Translations under genes and position numbers: made by a program | The notes under the pieces: generated by a model | Databases searched by the model: none | Told to the model about the DNA's origin: nothing | Seen by the model: the letters and a program-made list of their open reading frames with translations, nothing else | NCBI GenBank assembly: GCA_031267295.1 | Contig: JAIRZI010000041.1 | Location: 1-39,532, forward strand | Direction of reading: 5' to 3' | DNA: 39,532 nucleotides | DNA from: Propionibacteriaceae bacterium | Lineage (GTDB): Bacteria > Actinomycetota > Actinomycetes > Propionibacteriales > Propionibacteriaceae | Shown: positions 7,740 through 16,024 of the stretch, one piece after another | Layout: every line of letters begins with the position of its first letter | Numbering within the stretch: the first letter of the stretch is position 1

Positions 7740-8072
7740 GTGGCACTCCCAGCAGTAGCAATCGACATCAGCAGGCAGCTCAAGGCGGAACTGGAAACAA
7801 GATACCGTCGCGGCGAGATAGACAAAAACCGCTACCTTATCGAGAAGAGCAAACTGCAAGAACGCATCGAAAAAGGACTAGCGATCAAACGCACTCCATT
7901 CGGCATGGGGGTAAAGGTGTTCCTAGTGGTGCTGTTGTTGATATCTGCCGCATTCTTTGGATTTTTGACGTATTACTATCTCGGAGCCACCGGCGGTTTC
8001 AACATGTTCATGGGGTATATTTTCGCCGCCGCCCAGTTAGGTAGCGCCGTCTGGGTACTGCTGCGTCCTTAG
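7740..8072 (+). CDS. SHOCT-like small membrane protein
   Basis: About 110 residues. A short N-terminal hydrophobic stretch is followed by a charged helical hairpin (LKAELETRYRRGEIDKNRYL) that matches the SHOCT pattern, a small helical module often found at the ends of membrane proteins. Two membrane helices then follow (about 50-75 and 83-105). The frame is open back through tRNA-Thr, so the true start is uncertain. GTG 7740 is the first normal start codon after the tRNA. An AAGGA at 7701 would suit a start just upstream, but only ATA or TTA codons are there. No function can be assigned. Confidence 0.6.
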   Translation: MALPAVAIDISRQLKAELETRYRRGEIDKNRYLIEKSKLQERIEKGLAIKRTPFGMGVKVFLVVLLLISAAFFGFLTYYYLGATGGFNMFMGYIFAAAQLGSAVWVLLRP

Positions 8073-8134
8073 GCTACGACCACATCTTTCAAAATCCTTC
8101 TGAGTTCACAAATCCAGAAATAAGGCGAAGCTTG

Positions 8135-8160
8135 ATCTTGCGGAATGAACCGCGCAAGAT
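8135..8160. terminator. Hairpin between convergent genes
   Basis: ATCTTGCG (8135-8142) and CGCAAGAT (8153-8160) form an 8-bp stem between the convergent SHOCT-like gene and manA. There is no strong U-tract, so it is a possible bidirectional terminator. Confidence 0.4.
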
Positions 8161-8173
8161 GACGTTTGCTCAG

Positions 8174-9370
8174 CTACCCCGCGACGACAAAAGCTAACGC
8201 TTCGCCAGCCAACCATATCTGCTCCTCAGCGAAGATAAATGCAGCTTGCCCCTGCGAGAGGGTCAAAGTCGTGCCATCATCATTGCCGCATTGCAGTTCG
8301 CCGGATACCACCAGTAACACGCGATTTGCAGTAGAACCCGGTAGTGTCCAAGTCGGCTTGCCGGTTACTTCAAGACGCCACAAACTGAATTCGTCCGCCG
8401 GCACTGGATAACGGCCGCATCCTACGGCTTCCATCACTGGTGCCACTAGCACCGGTGAGACGGACGAGAACTGCATCACGTCCGCCAGCACTGCATGGTC
8501 GATGTGTTTGTGGGTGAGACCACCGCGCAACACGTTGTCGCTGGCGGCCATAACTTCAATGCCGGTACCTCTCATATAGGCATGTAACACGCCCGCAGCG
8601 GTATATAACCCCTCGCCAGGTTGCAATACCACATGATTTAGCAGCAAAGCAGCCAGCAGCGACTGATCACCTGGGTAATGCTCATCGAGCGTCAAAATCA
8701 CTCTGGCGAACTCCCCTAACTCGCCAGAGTCGTTCTCGTGTGCTACCGCAGCCACCACCACTTCCGTGAGCAGTTCGGCACGCGAACCGGTGAGCGCATC
8801 AAGGAACACCTCGGCCATTGCCGGTTCACCTTCACGCATTCTAAGCGGCGCTAGGAACGTCTCTAATACACTTTCGTCCATTCCAAGCCCGCTGAATAAG
8901 CGCAGCGTTTCACGCGGTGCTCGAAATCCAGAAAGTGCCTCAAAGGTAGTGAGCGCCACAACTATCTCTGGTTTATGGTGCGGATCGCGAAAATTACGCT
9001 CCGGTGCGTCAACCGGCACTCCAGCAGCGTTCTCAGCAGCGAACCCAGCAGCCGCTTGCCGCGCATCAGGGTGGGCTTGCAAACTGAGCGGCTTCTCCGC
9101 AGCCAAAATCTTTAGCAAGTACGGCAACCCGGTACCATAATCGGTGTTTGCAACGCTAGAACCGCTTTCCGCGCTGAGCAAATCTGCACGAGCGGACATG
9201 AAATCGCTTAGCGGCATTTCGTTTATGCCAACCAAAGCAGTACCTGCCGGGTGGGTGCCCAGCCAGTACTCCGCATAGCGCAAACCGTCTTCGGGCAATC
9301 CAAGAATGGCGGGAATAGCAGTACGCGAACCCCAATCATAGTGCTTTACTACACCTTTGAGTTGTTGCAT
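8174..9370 (-). CDS. manA: Mannose-6-phosphate isomerase, class I
   Basis: Interconverts fructose-6-phosphate and mannose-6-phosphate in the cytosol, feeding GDP-mannose and cell-envelope glycans or mannose use. This is a cupin zinc enzyme. The zinc-binding segments are visible as SLQAHPD, HKPEIVVALT and LHAYMRGTGIEVMAASDN. The start VVKHYDWGSRTAIPAILG is typical. About 398 residues is normal for actinobacterial ManA. ATG 9370 is preferred over GTG 9373 because GAGAGG lies 4 nt upstream. The gene stands alone on the minus strand and converges with the SHOCT-like gene. Confidence 0.95.
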   Translation of the reverse strand: MQQLKGVVKHYDWGSRTAIPAILGLPEDGLRYAEYWLGTHPAGTALVGINEMPLSDFMSARADLLSAESGSSVANTDYGTGLPYLLKILAAEKPLSLQAHPDARQAAAGFAAENAAGVPVDAPERNFRDPHHKPEIVVALTTFEALSGFRAPRETLRLFSGLGMDESVLETFLAPLRMREGEPAMAEVFLDALTGSRAELLTEVVVAAVAHENDSGELGEFARVILTLDEHYPGDQSLLAALLLNHVVLQPGEGLYTAAGVLHAYMRGTGIEVMAASDNVLRGGLTHKHIDHAVLADVMQFSSVSPVLVAPVMEAVGCGRYPVPADEFSLWRLEVTGKPTWTLPGSTANRVLLVVSGELQCGNDDGTTLTLSQGQAAFIFAEEQIWLAGEALAFVVAG

Positions 9371-9373
9371 CAC

Positions 9374-9650
9374 ACCTCTCCCCTTTGTCGCATTCGTCCG
9401 TTAACCTATCCAATACTTAACCATCACGCCACGGCGTAAACTTCGCCCATAACCCTCACCATCTACCAACTATCGCCCCATCAACCTCCGCGGCGCACCA
9501 CATACCCACACCATCTCACCCATTCGAACAACCGTCACTCACTCCCCCGCCCAATGACGACGTTTCACCAATCACCACACACCTCATACTTCGCCGCGCC
9601 CATTGCATAGCAAACTTCTGCATACCGGTTCAACCTGGCACGCCAAATCC
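9374..9650. other. C/A-rich, G-poor intergenic island
   Basis: About 275 bp between manA and the pit operon end, with no ORF or RNA that I can support. The plus strand is strikingly rich in C and A and poor in G. Short motifs such as CACACC, ACCAC and CCATC recur without an exact period. It must contain the manA promoter. Confidence 0.6.
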
Positions 9651-9881
9651 TCAGTGGAAGTATGGAATCACTAAATAAAGCCCAAACAGCCCGATCGCCC
9701 CAACCGTACCAAACATTATTTTAGCCAGCACGGCGTTCCAACCCGCCGGACGACCTTCAGTTTGTGCCTGATGTGCCGCCGCTAATTTAGCTGCCCCGTA
9801 AGCAAAAATCGTCACTACTACCGTCGCTACCCCCACAGTTACGACGGATACCAGTAACAGTGCGCTCCAATCAATATTCAC
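9651..9881 (-). CDS. Small membrane protein coupled to pit
   Basis: About 76 residues with two membrane helices (about 7-29 and 50-73) joined by a short basic loop (HQAQTEGRPAG). The GTG start overlaps the pit stop codon by four bases (GTGA), so the two are translationally coupled. An upstream in-frame ATG lies inside pit and is ignored. Small two-helix proteins in this position are seen behind PiT genes in other actinobacteria. An accessory or stabilising role for the transporter is inferred. Confidence 0.7.
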   Translation of the reverse strand: MNIDWSALLLVSVVTVGVATVVVTIFAYGAAKLAAAHQAQTEGRPAGWNAVLAKIMFGTVGAIGLFGLYLVIPYFH

Positions 9882-11191
9882 TTGGCACCTCCCGAAGGAG
9901 CCAGCGCGTCGACCACGCTGATAGCCGGACGGTGCACAATGATCGGTGCCCAACCTCGCACGCGCGCGCTGGGAATCTGCCACACATCGTCACTATCCGT
10001 TGTTTCTCCAATAACCTTTGAGCGAACAACCGGCTTAAAATCATCATCAGAATCTAGGTACTTCACTGTGTACGGCGCGTCATCTCCGCTAAGATCAGCG
10101 CCTTTGATGTCGTTGACGTTGGTGTGATCAATACGGTCTTTGTTGGCTCGCCATACAATAACTCCAGCCAGCACAACAATCACGGCCAGTACACCGACAA
10201 AACCGACGATACCTTGATGAGCGATGAGTGAGGAGAATGCGCCGATCAATCCAGCGGCGGGAAGCGTCAACAACCAAGCAATGCCCATCCGTCCGGCGAC
10301 CGACCAATTCACTTTGGTGCCGCGCCCTAACCCAGAGCCTAAAATTGCACCAGTAACAACATGCGTTGTCGAAAGACCAAAACCGAGATGTGACGAAACC
10401 AGAATCGCGGTGGTCGCCGACGCTTCGCAAGCGAACCCTTGTGTCGGTTCAATCTCCACCAAACCTTTGCCCATAGTACGCATGATGCGCCAACCACCAG
10501 AGTAGGTGCCGAGTGCAATAGCCGCCCCAGCGGCGCAGATCACCCAGAAGTGCGGGCCGGTTCCCGCCTCTTGAAAACCTCCAGCCACCAGAACTAACGT
10601 GATGATGCCCATCGTTTTCTGTCCGTCTGAGGTGCCGTGCGCTAACGCCACTAAAGAACCTGTGAGACGCTGCCCCATCTGGAACGCATCTTCAACTTGC
10701 CGATGGTTCTGGTTAGCCGCTGAGTAGGCGATCTTCGTGGCAATCACCGAAGCGAGACCGGCAACAACCGGCGCAACAAGTGCCGGCAGCAAAATCTTCG
10801 ACAGCACATTGCCCACATACACCCCGTTCATGCCATGCCAAGCGACCACCGCCCCAATAAGACCCCCGAACATTGCGTGTGATGAACTGGACGGCAAACC
10901 CGCAAACCATGTTATGAGATTCCATAGTATTGCCCCCGCAAGACCAGCGAATACTGCCTCCGGTGTTACCAGTTTGTCGTCCACCAACCCATGCGAGATA
11001 GTTTTAGCGACCTCGGTGGACATCGCCGCACCCGCAAAGTTGAGCACTGCTGCCACCGCAACCGCTGCTTTCGGGCTGAAAGCTCCAGTAGCAACGGAGG
11101 TAGCCATAGCATTAGCCGAGTCATGGAAGCCGTTGGTGAAGTCGAACACCAAAGCTGTAATGATAACAATAATGACTACAATCAAAGCCAC
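9878..11191 (-). CDS. pit: PiT-family inorganic phosphate transporter
   Basis: A low-affinity, proton-coupled phosphate (metal-phosphate) importer in the cytoplasmic membrane. It is 437 residues with about ten hydrophobic helices. The two inverted PiT signatures are intact: DFTNGFHDSANAMATSVATG in the first helix region and the repeat copy around FGLSTTHVVTGAILGSGLGRG. A charged tail (residues about 355-437) is predicted to be cytoplasmic. The start is GTG at 11191 with GGGAGG 6 nt upstream. It is divergent from a PhoP/PhoR-like pair, which suggests phosphate- or PhoP-linked control. Confidence 0.95.
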   Translation of the reverse strand: MALIVVIIVIITALVFDFTNGFHDSANAMATSVATGAFSPKAAVAVAAVLNFAGAAMSTEVAKTISHGLVDDKLVTPEAVFAGLAGAILWNLITWFAGLPSSSSHAMFGGLIGAVVAWHGMNGVYVGNVLSKILLPALVAPVVAGLASVIATKIAYSAANQNHRQVEDAFQMGQRLTGSLVALAHGTSDGQKTMGIITLVLVAGGFQEAGTGPHFWVICAAGAAIALGTYSGGWRIMRTMGKGLVEIEPTQGFACEASATTAILVSSHLGFGLSTTHVVTGAILGSGLGRGTKVNWSVAGRMGIAWLLTLPAAGLIGAFSSLIAHQGIVGFVGVLAVIVVLAGVIVWRANKDRIDHTNVNDIKGADLSGDDAPYTVKYLDSDDDFKPVVRSKVIGETTDSDDVWQIPSARVRGWAPIIVHRPAISVVDALAPSGGAK

Positions 11192-11230
11192 TCGCTGCCT
11201 CCCTGATCGTGGTAACCGACAGCAAAACCG

Positions 11231-11245
11231 GTGGGGTCACCCCAC
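11231..11245. promoter_or_regulatory. Hairpin in pit leader
   Basis: GTGGGG-TCA-CCCCAC is a perfect 6-bp stem, about 40 bp upstream of the pit start. It could shape the pit 5' leader or serve as a protein-binding palindrome. Confidence 0.35.
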
Positions 11246-11417
11246 TTATCCGCTGCACCACAGTACTGGGGCATCAAATGAGCCACGTCCTCCAGAATAA
11301 CAGCAGGTGAACAAATTGCCATGAATAAATGAACAAAATCTGTTACTAACAATGTTGCGTTGTAAAAACAGACGGCAGTTCCGCCGCTGTAGGATACTCT
11401 CATGTCTGTTCAAAATA

Positions 11418-11446
11418 TTCACAAAGTTTTCACAGGTTACACAAAG
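11418..11446 (+). promoter_or_regulatory. Candidate PhoP-binding direct repeats
   Basis: TTCACA occurs at 11418 and again at 11429, exactly 11 bp apart, giving TCACAAA-GTTT-TCACAGG. A third related element (CACAAAG) is at 11440-11446. Mycobacterial PhoP binds two TCACAGC heptamers separated by 4 bp, the same geometry. The site is 32-60 bp upstream of the PhoP-like gene, which suggests autoregulation, and it is shared with divergent pit. Confidence 0.6.
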
Positions 11447-11478
11447 CTGTAATCGCCTACTGCTGCCACAATAGAGCC

Positions 11479-12213
11479 ATGACACAGCTATCCGCTGAAA
11501 TATATACTCGCCCCGACGGCACTCCAATCCGTATTTTGGCAGTAGACGACGAACCGAGTCTCACAGAGTTACTTTCGATGGCTTTCCGTTATGAAGGATG
11601 GCAAGTAACCACAGCAAACTCCGGGTTGGCTGCCGTACGAGCCGCCAAAGAAACGAAACCTGACGCTATTGTGCTCGACATAATGATGCCGGATTTTGAC
11701 GGGTTGGAGGTGATGCGCCGTATCCGCAACGACCAACCCAACATGCCAGTAGTTTTTCTAACTGCAAAAGATGCGCTAGTCGACCGCGTAGCCGGGCTGA
11801 CGGCTGGTGGGGACGATTATGTAACTAAACCATTCAGCTTGGAAGAACTAGTAGCGCGTATTCGAGCGCTGCTCCGTCGGGCTGGGATGACGCGAGTAAC
11901 TGACGAATCGCTGCTGCGAGTAGGCGAACTCACTATGGACGAAGACAGCCACGAGGTGTTCCGAAATGGTGTTGAAATCAAACTCACCGCCACTGAATAC
12001 GAACTACTGCGGTTTATGATGCGCAACCCGAAACGAGTGCTCTCCAAAGCACAAATCCTGGATCGAGTGTGGAACTATGACTTCGGCGGACAGGCAAACA
12101 TTGTCGAGTTGTACATCAGTTACTTGCGTAAAAAAATTGATGCCGAGCAAGAGCCGATGATTCACACTTTGCGCGGTGTCGGGTACGTGCTACGCCCAAC
12201 GAAAGGTCAGTGA
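11479..12213 (+). CDS. phoP: OmpR-family response regulator, PhoP-like
   Basis: A 244-residue DNA-binding response regulator. The receiver domain (about 17-130) has the acidic pocket D23/D24, phospho-acceptor D67 (VLDIMMPDFDG), T95 and K117 (GGDDYVTKPFSLEE). The winged-helix effector domain (about 145-240) has VLSKAQILDRVWNYDFGG and HTLRGVGYVLR, very close in wording to mycobacterial PhoP. It is expected to bind direct-repeat sites when phosphorylated by the kinase encoded next. The stop overlaps the kinase ATG (TGATG), so the pair is coupled. The ATG has only a weak ribosome site. The PhoP name rests on sequence similarity and the pit context; the sensed signal is unknown. Confidence 0.85.
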   Translation: MTQLSAEIYTRPDGTPIRILAVDDEPSLTELLSMAFRYEGWQVTTANSGLAAVRAAKETKPDAIVLDIMMPDFDGLEVMRRIRNDQPNMPVVFLTAKDALVDRVAGLTAGGDDYVTKPFSLEELVARIRALLRRAGMTRVTDESLLRVGELTMDEDSHEVFRNGVEIKLTATEYELLRFMMRNPKRVLSKAQILDRVWNYDFGGQANIVELYISYLRKKIDAEQEPMIHTLRGVGYVLRPTKGQ

Positions 12214-13748
12214 TGGCTTCCAGTGCCGCTGGGCTGGCTTGGCTACGTACTCGGTACGCATGGGTAAATGGCAAAATCACTCAATTTGCCCAAACGCTCA
12301 AACCTGTGGCGCTGGATTTAGGGCTACTACCGAAAGGCACCTTAAGCAGGCGGTTAATTCTGCGCACCGCAGCTATCTTGGCGGCACTGTCCATCGTGCT
12401 TGGCATCACCACTTCAATAACAATGCAGCGCATCATGGAGCGCAATATTGATAAATCGCTCGCCGCCAGCCAAGCCGCTTTCTGGGGACGGCCTCCAGTG
12501 ACCCTCCCCGGCGGACATGCGATGAACGGGCCGGGAGAAACTGGCTTGGAAGTGGTGATTCGCGCTGGTGTCGTCTACGTGTCGCAGGTGTATAGCCATA
12601 GCGCCACTGTGGGGTTGAGCATCGAACAGATAGCGCAACTTAGGGTGGTACCCCCCAACGGAGAACCGGACAATGTGAGCGTTTCCGGGTTCCGCGAATG
12701 GCGGGTTTCCCGGCAGATTCACGACGATGTTGAATACATAGTCGCTATGCCCACTCGCGGGCTATATGAGTTCACCAATGAGGTGGTGTTCATCGAAGTG
12801 GTAGTGACGTTGATCTCTATCGCTATCGCCGCTGTCGTGGTAAACGTCGTAGTGCGCAACTCGATGCGTCCACTTTCACAGATGGCCGAGACCGCCGGAC
12901 GGGTCGCAGCGTTGAACTTGGGACGCGGCGAAGCACGTATCGCCGAACGGGTGCCGATAGACCCAGACGGTGCCACATCCGAAGTGGGACAAGTGGCGTT
13001 AGCACTCAACACCATGCTGGACAACGTAGACAATGCTCTAGTAGCCAGGCAACTATCTGAAACTAAACTACGACAGTTTGTGGCCGACGCTAGCCATGAG
13101 TTACGCAACCCACTAGCGTCGATCAGAGGATACGCAGAACTCACTCGCCGGGAACGCGCCGACCTGCCAGCAGACACAAGTTTCGCGCTGACACGCATCG
13201 AGAGCGAATCAAAGCGCATGAGTAAATTGGTAGACGATATGCTGCTGTTGGCTCGACTCGATGCCGGACGCGAACCAACGCTAACCGAGGTGGACCTAAC
13301 TGAACTGCTAGTCAATGCGGTATCCGATGCCCAAGTGGCCGATCATAACCATAGTTGGTCGCTCGATGTGCCGGATATGCCTGTACTGGTACATGCCGAT
13401 AGTGGACAGTTACACCAGGTATTAGTGAACCTGTTATCCAACGCGAGAAAACACACCCCTGCTGGCACAAAAGTTGCAGCAGCGGTGCGAGTGAGCGCCG
13501 ACAATCAGTGGATAGTACTTACCATCACCGACGACGGCCCAGGAATCTCCGCCGACGCGCTACCTAAAATCTTTGAACGTTTCACCCGTGCCGACACCGC
13601 TCGCACCCACAATGCCGAAGCCTCCACCGGACTAGGGTTATCCATCGTCGCCGCAGTGGTGTCCGCCCACGGTGGCCAAGTCTGGGCGGAATCCGTGCCC
13701 GGACGAACCGTATTCACCGTAATGCTACCCGGCGCAGTTAACCTTTAA
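12213..13748 (+). CDS. phoR: Sensor histidine kinase, PhoR-like
   Basis: A membrane histidine kinase of about 511 residues. Numbered from the GTG at 12210, it has an N-terminal cytoplasmic segment of about 48 residues, helix 1 (50-72), an extracytoplasmic sensor loop (73-190), helix 2 (192-216), a HAMP domain (217-271), HisKA with the phospho-acceptor H296 (FVADASHELRNPLASIRGY) and HATPase_c. The latter shows the N box NLLSNARKHT, G1 DDGPGIS and G2 STGLGLSIV. It should phosphorylate the PhoP-like regulator. ATG 12213 overlaps the regulator stop and AAAGG precedes it; the adjoining GTG 12210 is also possible. All catalytic boxes look intact. Confidence 0.93.
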   Translation: MASSAAGLAWLRTRYAWVNGKITQFAQTLKPVALDLGLLPKGTLSRRLILRTAAILAALSIVLGITTSITMQRIMERNIDKSLAASQAAFWGRPPVTLPGGHAMNGPGETGLEVVIRAGVVYVSQVYSHSATVGLSIEQIAQLRVVPPNGEPDNVSVSGFREWRVSRQIHDDVEYIVAMPTRGLYEFTNEVVFIEVVVTLISIAIAAVVVNVVVRNSMRPLSQMAETAGRVAALNLGRGEARIAERVPIDPDGATSEVGQVALALNTMLDNVDNALVARQLSETKLRQFVADASHELRNPLASIRGYAELTRRERADLPADTSFALTRIESESKRMSKLVDDMLLLARLDAGREPTLTEVDLTELLVNAVSDAQVADHNHSWSLDVPDMPVLVHADSGQLHQVLVNLLSNARKHTPAGTKVAAAVRVSADNQWIVLTITDDGPGISADALPKIFERFTRADTARTHNAEASTGLGLSIVAAVVSAHGGQVWAESVPGRTVFTVMLPGAVNL

Positions 13749-14032
13749 CGCAGTTGCGAAGCAACCCATCCGAGCAGCGCTACTCGGAGCCGCCAGCGCG
13801 GTGCTATTCACCCGCGAACAGCACTTATTCCGCTACTTCAAACAACGCTAAACGTAAAAGATGCGCTGGCTAAAACTGTAGGTACCCACGTTCTTGATGT
13901 GTCGCGCTCCGCACTCAGCTTTCTGCTGAGTTTTATTACGGGGATTATTCCGAACTTATTACGTTGCCACACCCGTGCTTCGATCTGCTGTTTCTTGATG
14001 CGGCATAGGGGTCGTGAACAAAGAAACCGCCG
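13749..14032. other. Spacer between convergent phoR and permease gene
   Basis: About 280 bp. The first 100 bp holds two small stems, GTTGC/GCAAC near 13754 and TCCGAG/CTCGGA near 13770. A short plus-strand frame ending at 13851 reads LLGAASAVLFTREQHLFRYF, which could be a gene remnant. The rest contains the terminator listed separately and nothing else I can support. Confidence 0.45.
13913..13935 (+). terminator. Rho-independent terminator after phoPR
   Basis: ACTCAGC / GCTGAGT, a perfect 7-bp stem with a 5-nt loop, is followed by TTTATT on the plus strand. It fits an intrinsic terminator of the phoP-phoR transcript, 165 bp past the stop. Confidence 0.7.
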
Positions 14033-15121
14033 TTATGGAGTGCGTAGTACGGTTACTGGGTCTCGGGTGGCTGCTATTACCGCGGGGCCGATCGCAGCTA
14101 TTAAAGCAGCAAGTAAGGTGAGAATTACGGTACCTGCGATGAAAGGCAACGGCACGCTGACATTCCAAGTTGCCAGCCGGGTAAGGGATGCGACTACTCC
14201 GAGCGCCACCCCGGATAGGGCGGCGATGAGAGTACGAAGCATGACCAGAGTGATCAGGGTTTGACGGGTGGCTCCTAGGGCGCGTCGTCTGCCCAAATCG
14301 GAGCGGCGCAGGAGTACGTCAGCTAATACGACCACACCGGTGAGTATCGCTCCGGCTCCCAACACGAGTAGCAGGAGTTGCCTGCCGAACAGGCCAAGGT
14401 CGTTTACTATTTCTCCCTGGAGTGTGGCTAGTGCGGCGGCGGATTTGACGGTGATGTCTTCCAGTTTGGGTGCGGCCACGATAGCTAATGTGAGTTGCTG
14501 CACAATGGCGACGCTGGCGGCATTGCGAGCGATGACATGTAGCGTGCTAGCGGTGGCATCGGGTTGGGCGGCAATTACGATGCCGGTTGCCATGTTAGTA
14601 AAGGGTTCGCGGGCGCTGAATGCACCAACAATCGGATACTCCTGCGCTCCTTGCATCGCATATCCGGTGGGATGGTCGTGGCCTAACGAACTCATAGCGG
14701 CTGCGGACACTAACGCTTCTCCTGGCAATGGGAAACGCCCGGCAGTGAGGGTAACTACGGCGCTAATATCTCCGACCACACCCCAAGCGGGCACTTGGGT
14801 GCCCCCGTCTGGGAGGGTGCCGGAACGCACATCTCGCGCTGTGGTGAACCCCACCGCACGCTCCACCACATCCAGCGCTGCCACAACGGACACCACGGAA
14901 GCACTGAACAAGTCGTTTTTCTTAATATCGCTGACGACGAGTTCCAGACTGCCTGCCTGCTCCATGCGAGCCATCATGTCGGCTTCCGCGCTAGCGGTAC
15001 GCCCCACGGTGAGCAGCGTGGTAACACACATGGACGCGCACAGCACCGCCACCATAAGCGCAGGCACTATACGGGTGCGGGTAGACACCCACACCTCATG
15101 TAACAACATCTTAGGTTTCAT
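14033..15121 (-). CDS. ABC transporter permease, FtsX/MacB-like
   Basis: About 362 residues in the MacB-type layout. There is one N-terminal helix (about 17-38), a long extracytoplasmic domain (about 40-240) and three C-terminal helices. The loop after the second helix reads RRSDLGRRRALGATRQTLIT, the classic FtsX-domain signature. Such permeases do not form a normal channel; they transmit ATPase movement across the membrane to drive envelope machines or peptide efflux. ATG 15121 is chosen because the protein proper starts MKPKMLLHEVW; 13 upstream in-frame codons look non-coding. It is the last gene of the operon and is separated from the ATPase by a 188-bp spacer flanked by direct repeats (listed separately). 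Confidence 0.85.
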   Translation of the reverse strand: MKPKMLLHEVWVSTRTRIVPALMVAVLCASMCVTTLLTVGRTASAEADMMARMEQAGSLELVVSDIKKNDLFSASVVSVVAALDVVERAVGFTTARDVRSGTLPDGGTQVPAWGVVGDISAVVTLTAGRFPLPGEALVSAAAMSSLGHDHPTGYAMQGAQEYPIVGAFSAREPFTNMATGIVIAAQPDATASTLHVIARNAASVAIVQQLTLAIVAAPKLEDITVKSAAALATLQGEIVNDLGLFGRQLLLLVLGAGAILTGVVVLADVLLRRSDLGRRRALGATRQTLITLVMLRTLIAALSGVALGVVASLTRLATWNVSVPLPFIAGTVILTLLAALIAAIGPAVIAATRDPVTVLRTP

Positions 15122-15335
15122 AACCGCACCCCAGCAGCACACTCCACCCCAAAGGAACAACGCTCCCCTCGCATTCGCGAACTATTCAACTCCACAACAC
15201 CCATCTGATAAACACCCATACTCCGAACACCCACAAGAACAGGAAGAAAAGCACCACTAACCATCATCCCCCCAAACGACACAACACTTTGCTTCCACAA
15301 TCAACCGTTTCATAACCGCACCACATCAGCAGCAC
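15115..15335. repeat. Direct repeats bracketing the ATPase-permease spacer
   Basis: TTTCATAACCGCACC occurs at about 15117-15131 and again at about 15308-15322. Each copy is followed within a few bases by AGCAGCAC. On the coding strand each copy carries GGTTATGAAAC, so each could serve as a start. The upstream copy overlaps the ATPase stop (TTATGA) and the downstream copy starts the permease. The roughly 175-bp spacer is C/A-rich and G-poor on the plus strand. Confidence 0.75.
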
Positions 15336-15945
15336 GTTCCACCACATAAGCGTTATGGGTAGCGACTAGTACCGTGCGTCCCTGGCGGGCGGCAGCACTT
15401 AAGGCAGCTAACACTATCTCGGAGTTTTCCATGTCAAGGTTGCCGGTGGGTTCGTCAGCCAAAATAATGCTGGGATCAGTGACCAGCGCCCGACATAAAG
15501 CGACCCGCTGTGCCTGACCACCCGAGATTTGGCCGGGACGATGCGCGCCACGATGCGCTAACCCGAACTCGGCTAACAGTTCTAACGCCCGGGGTTTCAC
15601 CTCAGCAATAGTGTGTCCCGCATATAACGCCGGTTCTATTACCGCATCCAAAATGGTACGGCTAGGGTCAAGTACGGCATCTTGAAACACAAAACCAATA
15701 CTGGAAGCCCGGATACGGGAACACTCCTCGTCTGCTAAACCGGAAACACTCACCCCATCAATCAACACCTGCCCAGTGCCAGGGCGTAGCAACAATCCCA
15801 ACAGATACAACAATGTGGATTTCCCCCGTCCGGACGCCCCAGTAAGCGCCGTCAATACCCCAGCCGTAAACTCCCGCGTCAATCCACCAAACAATTCCTC
15901 GCCACCTTTTCGATAAGCGAATGTCAAACCATTAACCGCTAACAC
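15310..15945 (-). CDS. ABC transporter ATP-binding protein, LolD/MacB-type
   Basis: A 211-residue ATPase with all motifs intact: Walker A GASGRGKST (36-44), Q loop FVFQD (Q88), signature SGGQ (141-144), Walker B IILADEP (160-166), D loop NLD (169-171) and switch histidine H197. The short size and the wording around DEPTGNLD fit the LolD/MacB/FtsE group that partners FtsX-like permeases. One substitution is notable: the usual P-loop GxSGSGKST has Arg in place of Ser (GRGKST). The GTG start at 15945 has a strong GGGAGG ahead of it. It powers the permease coded downstream and the adaptor coded upstream. Confidence 0.95.
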   Translation of the reverse strand: MLAVNGLTFAYRKGGEELFGGLTREFTAGVLTALTGASGRGKSTLLYLLGLLLRPGTGQVLIDGVSVSGLADEECSRIRASSIGFVFQDAVLDPSRTILDAVIEPALYAGHTIAEVKPRALELLAEFGLAHRGAHRPGQISGGQAQRVALCRALVTDPSIILADEPTGNLDMENSEIVLAALSAAARQGRTVLVATHNAYVVERAADVVRL

Positions 15946-16024
15946 GCACCCACCTCCCGATTCAAAACAACGCGACGGAAACCACCAGCAAGCAGCAAAC
16001 TAGTGGAAATTAGCATGCTACTCA

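Noticed and set aside
15118-15300. 60-residue minus-strand frame in the ATPase-permease spacer
   Set aside because: It ends in the duplicated ATPase-end sequence and has no family or ribosome site. It is better explained as spacer.
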